A stretch of 42,669 nucleotides of DNA from CAYZNE01 sp964461035 (GCA_964461035.1 CAYWRI010000013.1:1-42669); one strand, 5' to 3'. Positions 34,077 to 42,669 are shown, numbered from the stretch's first letter. Program-made: numbers and translations. The notes: generated from the sequence alone by a model not told the origin.

Positions 34077-35510
34077 TTATTCAAATAAACTATCAACAAC
34101 TTCTTGAGGGTTGAATGGTTTGATATCTGTGTAGTTTTGTCCAGTTGTTATAAAAATTATTGGTTTTCCAGTAACATAACTTAAGGAAATTGCCACACCA
34201 CCCTTTTCATCAACATCCGCTTTGGTTAATATAATTGCATCAATACCAACAGCTTCATTAAATTGAGTTGCCTGTTCAACACAATCATTTCCAGTAATAC
34301 TTTCGCCAACAAATATTTTCATATCTGGTTTTGCAACCCTAATTATTTTACTAAGTTCTGCCATTAAATTTGAATTACTATGTAATCTTCCTGCAGTATC
34401 AATAAGAACAACATCAATATCTTTTGATTTTGCATGCTCTATAGCATCATAAGCTACAGCTGCAGGATCAGCACCATAATCATGAGAAATCATTTTAACA
34501 TTTAACTTCTTAGCATGCTCATGAAGTTGTTGGATTGCCGCAGCTCGAAATGTATCCGAAGCAGAAACAACTGAAGAAATATCATTATTTTGAAAATATT
34601 TAATTAATTTAGCAAGTGTTGTTGTTTTACCTGCACCATTTACACCTAAAAACAGAATCTTAAATGGTTTTTCTGAATTCTTAATCTTTTTTAATAAATC
34701 AAGGGGTTCATAATTAAACAAAGAATTAATACTTTTTTTAAGAATTGAAAGTATTAAACTATCTATTGATTTTCTAGTGACATGCTTTTTCTGAAGCTCA
34801 GTTTTTAAGTCTTGCTTAATTTTTTCAATGACTTCAACTGCAACATTATTTTCTAGAAGAGCAACTTCAAGTTCCCAAAAAAACTTTTCAAATTTTTCAT
34901 CAGTTATATTTAACTTAGTTATTGTTTGACCTAATTTATGAAAAATACTTTTTTTACACTCAAATTCTTCAGGCACTTCTTCAAGTTCTTTTTCAGATTC
35001 ATGTTCAACTTCTTTATCTAAATCTATTTTTTCTTCATTAGAATTTCTGTCTACTTTTTCTTGAACTTCTTTTTCATTAGAATCTATTTTTGAAGTTTCA
35101 GTTATTTTTTCAAAATCTTTCTCATTACTTATTTCTTCAACTTTATCAGGTTCAGAAACTTCATTAGTTTTTTCAGAGCTTTGGATTTCTTCTAATTCAG
35201 AAACATTTTCGCTTTTAATAGAACTTGTTGTTTCTATTTTTTTATCAGATGGGAGTTCAGATTCTTCAACTTCTTTATTAAGAACTTTAGACTTTTTTTT
35301 GAATAATCCTAAAAAACCTTTTTTTTCTTTTTTTAAAATATCTTTTTCATTAGATTTGACTTCAGATTTTATTTCTTGCTCAAGCTGAATTTTATCTTGC
35401 TTAGCAAGAGCATTTTCACTGACTTCTTGAAAAACTTCTTCATCTCCTTCAATCTCGCCAGATATGTCCTGTGCTACTTTTTTTAATTTTTTTTTTAAAA
35501 AACCAAACAT
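34077..35510 (-). CDS. ftsY: Signal recognition particle receptor FtsY
   Basis: FtsY docks the SRP-ribosome complex at the membrane. Residues 1-185 form a highly charged Glu/Lys/Ser-rich A domain, long for an archaeal FtsY. The NG domain follows: helical N domain (about 190-275), Walker A GVNGAGKTTT (about 285-296), DTFRAAAIQQL, DTAGR and TKAD motifs. The start is 1 bp after the prefoldin alpha stop, so the two are coupled. The gene is part of the conserved aIF6-pfdA-ftsY operon. Confidence 0.97.
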   Translation of the reverse strand: MFGFLKKKLKKVAQDISGEIEGDEEVFQEVSENALAKQDKIQLEQEIKSEVKSNEKDILKKEKKGFLGLFKKKSKVLNKEVEESELPSDKKIETTSSIKSENVSELEEIQSSEKTNEVSEPDKVEEISNEKDFEKITETSKIDSNEKEVQEKVDRNSNEEKIDLDKEVEHESEKELEEVPEEFECKKSIFHKLGQTITKLNITDEKFEKFFWELEVALLENNVAVEVIEKIKQDLKTELQKKHVTRKSIDSLILSILKKSINSLFNYEPLDLLKKIKNSEKPFKILFLGVNGAGKTTTLAKLIKYFQNNDISSVVSASDTFRAAAIQQLHEHAKKLNVKMISHDYGADPAAVAYDAIEHAKSKDIDVVLIDTAGRLHSNSNLMAELSKIIRVAKPDMKIFVGESITGNDCVEQATQFNEAVGIDAIILTKADVDEKGGVAISLSYVTGKPIIFITTGQNYTDIKPFNPQEVVDSLFE

Positions 35511-35511
35511 T

Positions 35512-35925
35512 TTAATCCTGTTCTAATGATTGTTCACTTTGTTTTTTATTAAGTTCATTAAACTTTTGTAGTAGTTTATCATATTCCAGAGATATTAAAA
35601 CTTGATTTTCTCTTATTTTTTCAATTTGTTCTTTAATTATGTTTTTTGCTTTATCAGAATCTAATTCAATAATAGTTCCGTCAGCACCAATATTAACAAG
35701 GAACTTAGAATTATCAGTTAATTTTGCCTTGAAAAATATTCCATTAACTATTGGAACAAGAATTTCTTTATCTGTCTTTTCATTAGAAAACTCATCAATA
35801 GCTTGATGTATTAATTCTAATTCCTGTCCTTGTTGCTCAACATCTTCAAGATATTTTTGCATCATTTGCATATTTTGTTGAATGTCCATAAGTTCTTGAT
35901 ATGAAACCAAATTTGAATTTTCCAT
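35512..35925 (-). CDS. pfdA: Prefoldin alpha subunit
   Basis: The 137-aa protein has the prefoldin alpha plan: an N-terminal coiled coil (YQELMDIQQNMQMMQKYLEDVEQQ), two central beta hairpins (ILVPIVNGIFFKAKL, KFLVNIGADGTIIELD) and a C-terminal coiled coil. It delivers unfolded proteins to the chaperonin together with the beta subunit. The GGTGG ribosome binding site precedes the ATG, and it lies 15 bp after aIF6. The usual L18a/LX gene between aIF6 and prefoldin is absent. Confidence 0.93.
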   Translation of the reverse strand: MENSNLVSYQELMDIQQNMQMMQKYLEDVEQQGQELELIHQAIDEFSNEKTDKEILVPIVNGIFFKAKLTDNSKFLVNIGADGTIIELDSDKAKNIIKEQIEKIRENQVLISLEYDKLLQKFNELNKKQSEQSLEQD

Positions 35926-35940
35926 TTTGTTTTACACCAC

Positions 35941-36636
35941 CTATTCTTCATCTAAAAATCCGAGAACTTCATCAGCATTTGTTATTTCTGGACCACCGGA
36001 TTCAGAACCGATCAAAAATCCATTTTTATTACAAACTATTCCTGATTTTACATAAGGACTTCCCATGTTTACAGAACCTGTTTCTATTTCAACTTTCAAT
36101 TCTGTTTTTAATAATTCAATATCTGAATCTGAAGCGTCTCTATGTACAAGTGCTCTTTTTTTATCATAATTAATAACTGCAGTAGCACCAATTATTTCAA
36201 TATCTGCAATAAGTGCTTGAATAATTTTTAATCCTAAAAGCTCTTCAACTTTCTTACATTCTTCTTCAGTATAATCAGGATTTAATATTGCTGTTTCAGA
36301 CCCTATAAGAATATTATTTCCTAAACAAGTTAATTCAGAATTTAAAACATGAAATTTAACATCATGTTCTTTTCCAATTTTATTTAATTCTTCAAGTTCT
36401 TTATCATAAATTATTTCAGGAACCAATACGTCTGTTTCTGTTCCATTCAAAAAAACTCCAATTAAATGAGTTCCTGCAATACTTACTTTATAACAAGGAA
36501 CTTTTAATATATCTTTGATTATTTTTATAGTTTTTTCATCTGTGGATTTTCCTACAAGTGCGAACTTATCATTAGCATATATCATTAAACCAATATTTGC
36601 TTCGCCATTTATTCTTAATGCTTCAACATGTGCCAT
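35941..36636 (-). CDS. eif6: Translation initiation factor 6 (aIF6)
   Basis: aIF6 binds the 50S subunit and prevents premature subunit joining. The pentein repeats are visible as five similar alpha/beta units (for example NIGLMIYANDKFALVG, THLIGVFLNGTETDVLVP, NILIGSETAILN, GLKIIQALIADIEIIGATAV, CNKNGFLIGSESGGPEI). Length (231 aa) is normal. It heads the operon with pfdA and ftsY. Confidence 0.95.
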   Translation of the reverse strand: MAHVEALRINGEANIGLMIYANDKFALVGKSTDEKTIKIIKDILKVPCYKVSIAGTHLIGVFLNGTETDVLVPEIIYDKELEELNKIGKEHDVKFHVLNSELTCLGNNILIGSETAILNPDYTEEECKKVEELLGLKIIQALIADIEIIGATAVINYDKKRALVHRDASDSDIELLKTELKVEIETGSVNMGSPYVKSGIVCNKNGFLIGSESGGPEITNADEVLGFLDEE

Positions 36637-36788
36637 CTTAAATAAAATGAATTACATATTCTTTATAAAACTAATGGATATCTAATGAGGAGGATATAAT
36701 TTAGAACTATTTACTTGAGTTTTATCTAATAAAACAAAAATTTATTCTTACTAAAACTAATAGAATTAAAGAAAATAAAACAATAAAA

Positions 36789-38678
36789 TCACTTCAATCT
36801 CAAAGCATCAAGATTACGAGGAAGATTAACTTCAATATTATATGATTTGCGTATTGAACTTGCAAAATCTGATGCTCTTTTTAGTTCTCCATGGTTTATA
36901 ATGACTCGTTTTGGTCGAGGTTCTAATCTGTATACGAAATTCATTAATTCTCTTCTATCTGAATGCCCTGTTACAGAAAACTTTTCTATTTGAAGTTTTA
37001 ATTCTGTGGTCAAAACTTTCCCCTTATCTCTATAAGAAACACTTCTTTCCCCTTGTTGTATTCTTCGGCCAAGCGAACCAGGTCCTTGATAACATGTAAA
37101 AATTAATGTGTGTTTAGGATCATCACCTATTTTCTTTAAATATTCTACACTTGGTCCTCCAACAAGCATACCGCTTGTAGCAAGTATTATACAAGATTCT
37201 TTGCTTTCTATCAATTCTGCTCTTTCTTTTGAAGAACCGATTTGCTTTATATTATCATACAAAAAAGGATTATCATCTTTGTGAAATATTCTACTTCTCA
37301 TTTGACCATTGAGAAATTCAGGGTATGCAGTATATATTGCAGTCATATCCCAAACCATTCCATCAATGTATAATGGAATTTTATCAATTCTTTTCTCAGA
37401 TATCATATTCTGTATTATGACAAGAACTTCTTGAGCTCTTCCAGAACCAAGAACAGGCATTAAAACTTTACCTTTTCTTTTAACAGTTTCTTCTATCATT
37501 TTTTTTAATAGTTCATCTTGTTCTTTAAATGGTGGGAGAGTATTATCTTTACCACCATAAGTTGATTCTATCATAAGTGTTTCAAGTCTTGGAAAACTAC
37601 AAGCTGCCTGACTTAGAACATGAGATTTTCCAAATTTAAGATCTCCCGTGTATAATATGTTATGTAATCCATTTCCTACATGTAAATGAATCATTGCACT
37701 ACCAAGCATGTGACCTGCATTGTATAATGTGAGTCTAACATCCGGAGTAACATCCGTAACTTCTTCATAATTTAAAGTAATTGTGTGTTTTACCATTTCT
37801 TTAACTTCATCACTAGTATAAATTGGATCCTTTCCATCGTTAATTTGAATTTTTATAAGATCTAATTGTGATAAACACATTATGTCTCTTGTTGGTGCAG
37901 TACAATAAACAGGTCCTCTATAACCAAATTTAAACAGATATGGTAAAAAACCAACATGATCAAGGTGAGCATGACTTATTATTACTGCATCCAATTCATT
38001 TATTTTAAATTCAGGAGCTTCAAGATAAGGATATGGTGCATTATCATCAGCAACATTTATTCCGCAATCAAGAAGTATTCTTGATTCAGGTGTCTGAAGA
38101 AGAATTGCTGATTTTCCAACTTCTCTTGCTGACCCAAGATAGGTTATTCTAATCCATTCTTCTTTTTTTTGTCTTAACCACCCATTGTATATTCTTTCTC
38201 CTGTTTTATGAAGAAATTTTCTTCTAAAATCAGAATTTTCATAGAGAACAGAACGAATATTATTAATTATTTCACTTTTTATTGCGGGTGTTCTTTGAAC
38301 ACTAGGAACCCAAAGAGTTTTTTTCTTAATTTCTAATAAGGTTTCACCAGCTTTACCTATTGCTACACCTGGTTTTTCAACTTCTATTATAACACAACTT
38401 CTTTGAGCATCAAAGAACATAGTGCATATTCCTGCATCTTTTCCTATTATTGATTTAATTTTCTTTTCTGCTTTTTCCAGAGGCATGCTTATACTTGGAT
38501 CAGGTCTTAATTCAATTCTTTTCTTAAGTTCACCAACTATTTTTTTTATAGCGCGAGTTCCTTCAAAAAGAAAATCTTTATCTTTTGTATACAAAACTAT
38601 GTTTGCACCTTCAAATGCTGCAGCACTTATTTTATTTTTTGGCAGTTTTGAAGTTATTTCTTTTAATATGTCTAACAT
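36789..38678 (-). CDS. aCPSF1/FttA ribonuclease and termination factor
   Basis: The 629-aa protein has the archaeal CPSF1 layout. N-terminal KH domains (about 1-180, including VEKPGVAIGKAGETLLEIKK) are followed by a metallo-beta-lactamase domain with ISHAHLDHVG (about 235-243), a beta-CASP domain and the C-terminal motifs SVTGHSDRRELMNFV and VIINHGE. It cleaves nascent RNA after U-rich tracts and drives archaeal transcription termination. The ribosome binding site AAAGGTG lies about 10 nt before the ATG. No neighbour is co-transcribed within 200 bp. Confidence 0.96.
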   Translation of the reverse strand: MLDILKEITSKLPKNKISAAAFEGANIVLYTKDKDFLFEGTRAIKKIVGELKKRIELRPDPSISMPLEKAEKKIKSIIGKDAGICTMFFDAQRSCVIIEVEKPGVAIGKAGETLLEIKKKTLWVPSVQRTPAIKSEIINNIRSVLYENSDFRRKFLHKTGERIYNGWLRQKKEEWIRITYLGSAREVGKSAILLQTPESRILLDCGINVADDNAPYPYLEAPEFKINELDAVIISHAHLDHVGFLPYLFKFGYRGPVYCTAPTRDIMCLSQLDLIKIQINDGKDPIYTSDEVKEMVKHTITLNYEEVTDVTPDVRLTLYNAGHMLGSAMIHLHVGNGLHNILYTGDLKFGKSHVLSQAACSFPRLETLMIESTYGGKDNTLPPFKEQDELLKKMIEETVKRKGKVLMPVLGSGRAQEVLVIIQNMISEKRIDKIPLYIDGMVWDMTAIYTAYPEFLNGQMRSRIFHKDDNPFLYDNIKQIGSSKERAELIESKESCIILATSGMLVGGPSVEYLKKIGDDPKHTLIFTCYQGPGSLGRRIQQGERSVSYRDKGKVLTTELKLQIEKFSVTGHSDRRELMNFVYRLEPRPKRVIINHGELKRASDFASSIRKSYNIEVNLPRNLDALRLK

Positions 38679-39117
38679 TTTATGTTTTCACCTTTGAATA
38701 AATTATTTATCGAGAATTTCTCGACAACAAAACGATATCCCTCTTAACCTAAACAAAAAAAGGGCGTCCATACAAAAACAAGTTTTTGAGTATTAATGAA
38801 AGTTTAATAGTCACAAAAAAGTCCATATCCACAACTTAAATTTATGGTGTTTGCTTTTTTTACGAATAAAAATATGATTTGAGATTAAATTAGATTTAAT
38901 CAGATTCTTAAAAAGTAGTTATTATAATTTTGTTGCAATTTTAAAAAATCGTAAATTTTTAGTTCACTAAAAAACTTGTTTTGTTTTAATTATATTACAA
39001 GTACTTCATTTTTTAGTATTTAGATTTTAGCTATTTTTCTTAGATTGTTTTTCTTTTAGTCTTCATTTAATAAAATTTTTTTTTAAGTTAAAAAATAGTT
39101 TATAAAAAACAAAAAAA
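38679..39117. other. Non-coding gap with family B copy 3 and T-rich sequence
   Basis: This gap of about 440 bp lies between aCPSF1 and the proteasome gene. Its left third holds the third family B element. The right part is extremely AT-rich with several T runs read on the plus strand. I see no gene here. Confidence 0.6.
38734..38868 (-). repeat. Hairpin-rich element family B, copy 3 (degenerate)
   Basis: The segment aaaaaagtccatatccacaa...ttgctttttt (about 38814-38860) matches the terminal stem of copy 2, with both sides of the stem kept. The block gatatccctcttaacctaaa at the other end matches gacatcctccccaacctaaa. The middle has diverged. Orientation is the same as copy 2. Confidence 0.6.
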
Positions 39118-39756
39118 TTAATATAAACCTGTATTGATATCCAGAGTTTCAGCATGTTTAATACCGTTCAAATCAATAACCGAAATATCAATACCATTAC
39201 CTGTGGCAATATCTCTTTTCAAAGAAGAATTAATTGCTAATTTTGCTAAAGATATTCCTTCTTTTTCAGTCATGTTTGGTTTGTATGCGCTTTCAAGCAC
39301 ACCCAGAGCATAAACACTTCCAGATCCAGAAGAAACAAAATCTTCAATATCTGTTACAGAGCCATCAGGATATAAATCATATAAAGATAATTCTTTATTT
39401 CGTCCTGCTAACAAAAAGTGTGCAATTCCAGGAGCCATTGACGGAGTTCTTAATAAATTATAAAGCAGTCCTGCCAACATATTTGCTGCTTCTTTAGAAG
39501 TTGCTCTTCTATTTGTTTGCACTTCTTTCAGGGCAAGTTCTGCTCTTATTACTTTAATTAGTAATTGAGCGTCACTAACACTTCCTGCAATAGTCAATGC
39601 AAAATCATCATTTAATTTATGAACTTTTTTAGTTCTTCTGTCAACAACCATATAACCCGCTGTTGCTCTTTTGTCTGCTGCTAAGACAATACAGTCCTTG
39701 CATTTAATTCCCAGAGTTGTTGTTCCAGTACTTAATCTCGTTTCAGTTTCACTCAT
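39118..39756 (-). CDS. psmB: Proteasome beta subunit
   Basis: This is the catalytic subunit of the 20S proteasome. With the start at ATG 39756 the protein has 212 residues and an 11-residue propeptide ending in Gly, followed by the N-terminal nucleophile TTTLGI. Asp17 and Lys33 of the mature chain are present (AADKR, TKKV), as is the GSGS turn (VSSGSGSVYALG) near the C-terminal third. The start is favoured by an AAAGGTG ribosome binding site just upstream and by the promoter at 39829-39849, which would start transcription near 39805, downstream of the longer start at 39813. Confidence 0.95.
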   Translation of the reverse strand: MSETETRLSTGTTTLGIKCKDCIVLAADKRATAGYMVVDRRTKKVHKLNDDFALTIAGSVSDAQLLIKVIRAELALKEVQTNRRATSKEAANMLAGLLYNLLRTPSMAPGIAHFLLAGRNKELSLYDLYPDGSVTDIEDFVSSGSGSVYALGVLESAYKPNMTEKEGISLAKLAINSSLKRDIATGNGIDISVIDLNGIKHAETLDINTGLY

Positions 39757-39828
39757 TTGATAACACCTTTTATATTTAGAATCCTTCTTAGCTATCAGAA
39801 TAATATCTTTCATTAGTCAACACTCTTT

Positions 39829-39849
39829 TATAAATTTTTTGGGAAACAA
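39829..39849 (-). promoter_or_regulatory. Promoter element shared with the hydrolase gene
   Basis: The 21-nt string tataaattttttgggaaacaa is identical to 40642-40662. Read on the minus strand it is a purine-poor upstream element followed by tttata, a TATA box for psmB. Confidence 0.6.
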
Positions 39850-39856
39850 CCCTAAA

Positions 39857-40618
39857 TTAAACATGTTTAATAACAAACTCAGAAATTAATTTCAACATTT
39901 TTTCAAAGTCAGAGGGTTTGGAATAATAATGATTACAATCTTTAAATATTTCTAATTTACCCTGTTCAAAAGAAGAAATTACTTTTTTACTTTGTTCGAC
40001 TAGAACACATTTATCATTATCTCCATGAGTAATCAATGTAGGTATTTTGATTTTTTTAGCAGCTTCATATCCATTATTGTTTTTAAAATCTTCAAAATAA
40101 GTATAATTAAGTTTTTTCTTTTCTCCTTTACTATTTGTATGAATAATAAACCCCTTAGATTTCCAGCTGTTAAGTTGGTCCTTAGTTCTACATATGGCAT
40201 CTCTTTCTAAGTAATTAGAAACAGGGGATCTTAAAGCAAGTACAGATAAATCATTTGTTTTAGATGCAGCCATAATGCTTGACATTCCGCCAAAACTTGT
40301 TCCTATTAAACCTATTTTTGTAAATCCTTTCTCTTTTACATAGTCTATGGCATTTAGAATCTCTTCAACAGTTTCAGAAATAGTAATGTTCTCAAAATCA
40401 CCTTCACTTTCACCATGGCCAAAGAAATCAAATCTGAAAGTAGCAATGTTTTTATTGTTAAAAATTTGTTCAAATCCTCTATTCGTAGGACTATTTTTTG
40501 AACTTGTAAATCCATGGCACAATATTATTATTGGAACATTAGATTCTGTTTTAGGATTTGAAAGTATTCCACAAATTTTATTTCCTTTTGAATCTAAATA
40601 ATAAATTTTTTCTTTCAT
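39857..40618 (-). CDS. Alpha/beta hydrolase (serine esterase-like)
   Basis: The catalytic triad of an alpha/beta hydrolase is visible: oxyanion region CHGFTSSKNSPTN, nucleophile Ser in GTSFGG (near residue 110), Asp in THGDNDKCV and His in DCNHYYSKP near the C-terminus. FFGHGESEGDF is typical of the family that includes acyl-hydrolases and dienelactone-like esterases. No signal peptide or membrane segment, so it is cytoplasmic. The substrate is unknown. Its promoter shares 21 identical bases with that of psmB and predicts a leaderless start at ATG 40618. Confidence 0.9.
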   Translation of the reverse strand: MKEKIYYLDSKGNKICGILSNPKTESNVPIIILCHGFTSSKNSPTNRGFEQIFNNKNIATFRFDFFGHGESEGDFENITISETVEEILNAIDYVKEKGFTKIGLIGTSFGGMSSIMAASKTNDLSVLALRSPVSNYLERDAICRTKDQLNSWKSKGFIIHTNSKGEKKKLNYTYFEDFKNNNGYEAAKKIKIPTLITHGDNDKCVLVEQSKKVISSFEQGKLEIFKDCNHYYSKPSDFEKMLKLISEFVIKHV

Positions 40619-40641
40619 ATTCTTAACAAAATTTTATTTTA

Positions 40642-40662
40642 TATAAATTTTTTGGGAAACAA
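40642..40662 (-). promoter_or_regulatory. Promoter element shared with psmB
   Basis: Exact 21-nt copy of 39829-39849. On the minus strand the tttata box is about 25 nt before ATG 40618, the leaderless spacing. Confidence 0.6.
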
Positions 40663-40732
40663 GGCCATTGCGAAACCCTCTGGTTCTGGAGAAAGGTTTA
40701 TATAATATTAGAATGTTTCATTATTCAAAGAG

Positions 40733-40885
40733 ATGGAAAAACTTAAAACACTAGTTAAAGTAATCATCTCGAACTGCAATCTTCGAATTGCTTTAATCTT
40801 TGCGATTTATAAAGTTAAAACTTTTATTATAAACTATTTTAGAGGTAATCAAAATGAAATCAATTTTAAAGCTCAAAAAACAAAA
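40733..40885 (+). CDS. Possible 50-aa upstream frame
   Basis: A TATA box (tttatataat, about 40697-40706) lies at leaderless distance from an ATG at 40733. That frame encodes a Lys- and Ile-rich peptide starting MEKLKTLVKVIISNCNLRIA and ends inside the next gene in another frame. It may be a leader peptide or just part of a 120-nt 5' UTR. The support is weak. Confidence 0.25.
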
Positions 40886-41822
40886 TGAATTCATAAGTTT
40901 CAGCGAATTTCTAGACTCTGTAGATGCAGACAAAGTTAGGAAGTATATTAAATGTAAAAAAAATCAATTTAATGAGATTGATATAACTATTTCTAATCAA
41001 AATAAAAAAAACTCAGATTCTGATAATCCTACACAAAGATTAAATCAGTACGAAGATAAAATAGATTTAGGTATAGAAACTTTAATAGCACATAGTGTTG
41101 TTCTTGATTTAGAATATCACCGAGGAAAAGGAGAATTTAATTCTCATAGTCTTCGAATATTTCATGATATTGGTAATTATGCCCGTGCAAATAACTTTTA
41201 TGATGAGGTTTTAAAGATAACGCGTTCCGAGGCATTAGAAGATTTGATAAAACACTTTTCAAATAAATGCGGATCAGAAGAACGTATTGAGAGACTTAAT
41301 GCTAAAATAGATAAAATAAAATATGCGCAAGGAAATCTTTATGAAAAGTATGTGTCAAAATTTCAGGATGAATTTAAAAAGGTACAATCAGATTGTTCAA
41401 GAGAAAAAATAGATTTTCAAAAAATTAGAGAAAACATTAACCATCAAGAACTTCAAGGATATATGATGAATAATTATGGTTGTCTTTTAATTGAGTTATT
41501 TAAATTTAATAGGCTAGAATTAAGTCCGAATCAAAAATATTCTTATCCTGCATATGCTTCAATAGTAATAACAAGTTATGTTATTCTAAAAGAATGTTGC
41601 ATAACAGAAGATACAGAAAAGTTAAGAAGTGAAGCAAAGGGATCAATTAGATTTATAAGAAGGCATTTTAACCAAATATTCAAAAATGAAAAAAGAGCAG
41701 TAAAGACATATTACAGAAATTTGATGAAAGGAAAAACCGCCATAAATGATATAGATGAAAATAGAAGCTATTATATTCTAAAAGAGATTCAGAATAAATG
41801 CCTGAAAAATCAGCATGATTAA
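40854..41822 (+). CDS. Uncharacterised 322-aa protein
   Basis: I do not recognise the family. The protein appears almost wholly helical, very rich in Lys, Asn, Glu and Tyr, with no signal peptide, membrane helix or Cys cluster. Residues 75-130 include hydrophobic helices (ETLIAHSVVLDLEYHRG, SLRIFHDIGNYARA), and the C-terminal third is basic (IRFIRRHFNQIFKNEKRAVKTYYRNL), compatible with nucleic-acid binding. The ribosome binding site AGAGGT lies about 8 nt before the ATG, and a T run follows the stop. Confidence 0.75.
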   Translation: MKSILKLKKQNEFISFSEFLDSVDADKVRKYIKCKKNQFNEIDITISNQNKKNSDSDNPTQRLNQYEDKIDLGIETLIAHSVVLDLEYHRGKGEFNSHSLRIFHDIGNYARANNFYDEVLKITRSEALEDLIKHFSNKCGSEERIERLNAKIDKIKYAQGNLYEKYVSKFQDEFKKVQSDCSREKIDFQKIRENINHQELQGYMMNNYGCLLIELFKFNRLELSPNQKYSYPAYASIVITSYVILKECCITEDTEKLRSEAKGSIRFIRRHFNQIFKNEKRAVKTYYRNLMKGKTAINDIDENRSYYILKEIQNKCLKNQHD

Positions 41823-41850
41823 ACAAGAGGAGATGGATGAACTCTCTGTT

Positions 41851-41862
41851 CTTTTTTTTATT
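41851..41862 (+). terminator. T run after the 322-aa gene
   Basis: A run of eight T occurs about 30 nt after the stop codon, fitting an archaeal U-tract terminator. The rest of the 41823-42185 gap is AT-rich, with TATA-like sequence near 42028-42036 and a hairpin at 42141-42164. Confidence 0.45.
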
Positions 41863-42140
41863 GTGAACCAAAGGGGTTTAATATCTCAATATTTAGTATG
41901 AATTGTAAAGATTGGCAAATTTTGTTTAATAATTTCATAATAACTTAATAATTCATTAGCAATAAACTACCAAAATCAAACCATTTATAAAGAATGCATA
42001 TTTGTTTTCACTTTAAAATAGAAATATTTAAATATTACATTAGTTATATGGTTTTATTAGTATAACTATTTTGGTAAATTTAATATTTTAATATTCTCGA
42101 AATATTAATAAATAAAGCGAAAAAAGGGTGTGAGACTGAA

Positions 42141-42164
42141 CAAGATAGTTATAAAATTATCTTG
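42141..42164 (+). promoter_or_regulatory. Hairpin in the leader of the terminal lipoprotein
   Basis: The arms caagata and tatcttg are perfectly complementary around a 10-base loop, just upstream of the ribosome binding site (gaggggg, about 42173). It could affect translation or mRNA stability. Confidence 0.35.
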
Positions 42165-42185
42165 AATGTAACGAGGGGGTTAAAA

Positions 42186-42669
42186 ATGAATAAAATTATT
42201 AAAAAATTAATACCGATTTTTGCTATTGTACTAATTGCATTAAGTTTAACTGCGTGCAGTTTAACTTATGCTCCAGAAGGAAGTGATGTAGATTCTGCAT
42301 TTTCAGACATTGGTGAAAGAACACAAATTGATTTTTCTGATACGGATTCAAACATGTCTGAAACAAATACTGTTGAGTCAGAAGAACGAGAACTCATCAA
42401 ATATGCAGATGAAGATGTGGATGAAAGTGATGTTTCATCTACAATAACTGTTATTGAGGGTGAAATAATAGATTTACAACCAAAAGCGGTGGATCCTGAT
42501 AATGATGTTGTAACTTATAGTTTTACAGGTCCATTTAATGACGCAGGTTTGTGGCATACTGTAGATGGAGATGAAGGAAGATACTTAGTTACTGTTTCAG
42601 CAACAGATGGAGAACTTATTAGTAAACAATATGTTCTTATTGTTGTAAATCCAAGAAATAAAGAACCCG
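42186..42669 (+). CDS. Surface lipoprotein, 5' part
   Basis: The gene runs off the right edge. The N-terminus is a lipoprotein signal peptide with lipobox LSLTAC (Cys about residue 24). A Ser/Glu/Asp-rich stretch follows, then a beta-rich segment (IDLQPKAVDPDNDVVTYSF, GRYLVTVSATDGELISKQYV) that looks like a cadherin/PKD-type immunoglobulin-like domain, common in adhesive surface proteins. A strong GAGGGGG ribosome binding site precedes ATG 42186. At least 161 codons lie in the window. Confidence 0.85.
   Translation, partial: MNKIIKKLIPIFAIVLIALSLTACSLTYAPEGSDVDSAFSDIGERTQIDFSDTDSNMSETNTVESEERELIKYADEDVDESDVSSTITVIEGEIIDLQPKAVDPDNDVVTYSFTGPFNDAGLWHTVDGDEGRYLVTVSATDGELISKQYVLIVVNPRNKEP

Noticed and set aside
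39757..39813. Longer N-terminus of the proteasome beta subunit
   Set aside because: The added 19 residues are not part of a normal propeptide, and the TATA box at 39829 would start transcription downstream of that ATG. A ribosome binding site precedes ATG 39756.

Overview
The window is a strongly AT-rich archaeal chromosome segment. The archaeal identity rests on aEF-2 with the diphthamide motif, the aIF6-prefoldin alpha-FtsY cluster, the L37e-Lsm pair, aCPSF1, a proteasome beta subunit, a type A24 archaeal prepilin peptidase and TrmB/AbrB-PhoU type regulators. Many genes have a TATA box about 26 nt before the start codon (leaderless mRNAs), while others carry GGTG-type ribosome binding sites. 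Compact genes, many orphan proteins and large Cys-rich surface proteins suggest a DPANN-type archaeon (Woesearchaeota/Pacearchaeota-like). That placement is an inference, not proven.

Layout. 1-1722: 3' part of aEF-2. 1841-10916: an accessory block with a RecB/Cas4-like nuclease, an orphan protein, a very divergent family B DNA polymerase (intact exonuclease motifs, Asn in place of the motif A Asp), a tiny membrane peptide, a receiver-domain gene with an apparent frameshift, a membrane protein coupled to it, and a TrmB-type regulator. 10993-20125: cell-surface block with a giant Cys-rich/S-layer-like protein, a membrane-anchored winged-helix regulator, two Cys-repeat proteins, a zinc-ribbon protein and a kinase-like protein. 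20179-25203: AbrB-PhoU regulator, a Hel308-like helicase lacking its first RecA domain, a small MscS-like protein, RNase HII and a NIF3 family protein. 25413-33386: lipoprotein, membrane protein, a thymidylate-synthase-fold protein without the catalytic Cys overlapping a large HTH protein, an amino-acid permease fused to a methyltransferase, a degenerate cis-prenyltransferase and the prepilin peptidase. 33493-40618: core information-processing genes (tRNA-Leu, L37e, Lsm, FtsY, prefoldin, aIF6, aCPSF1, proteasome beta) and an alpha/beta hydrolase. 40854-42669: an orphan protein and the start of a lipoprotein.

Several recognisable folds have lost key catalytic residues (polymerase, thymidylate synthase, cis-prenyltransferase, kinase-like protein) or a whole catalytic half (helicase). 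Three dispersed non-coding element families are also visible: a hairpin-rich family in three copies (about 15.7, 22.9 and 38.8 kb), a second family in two copies (about 3.9 and 23.65 kb), and a single 113-bp element with perfect 13-bp inverted ends. The best candidates for something undescribed are the polymerase/nuclease locus at 2.4-8.6 kb and the dead thymidylate synthase/HTH pair at 27-29 kb. No CRISPR array, rRNA, transposase or TnpB gene was seen.
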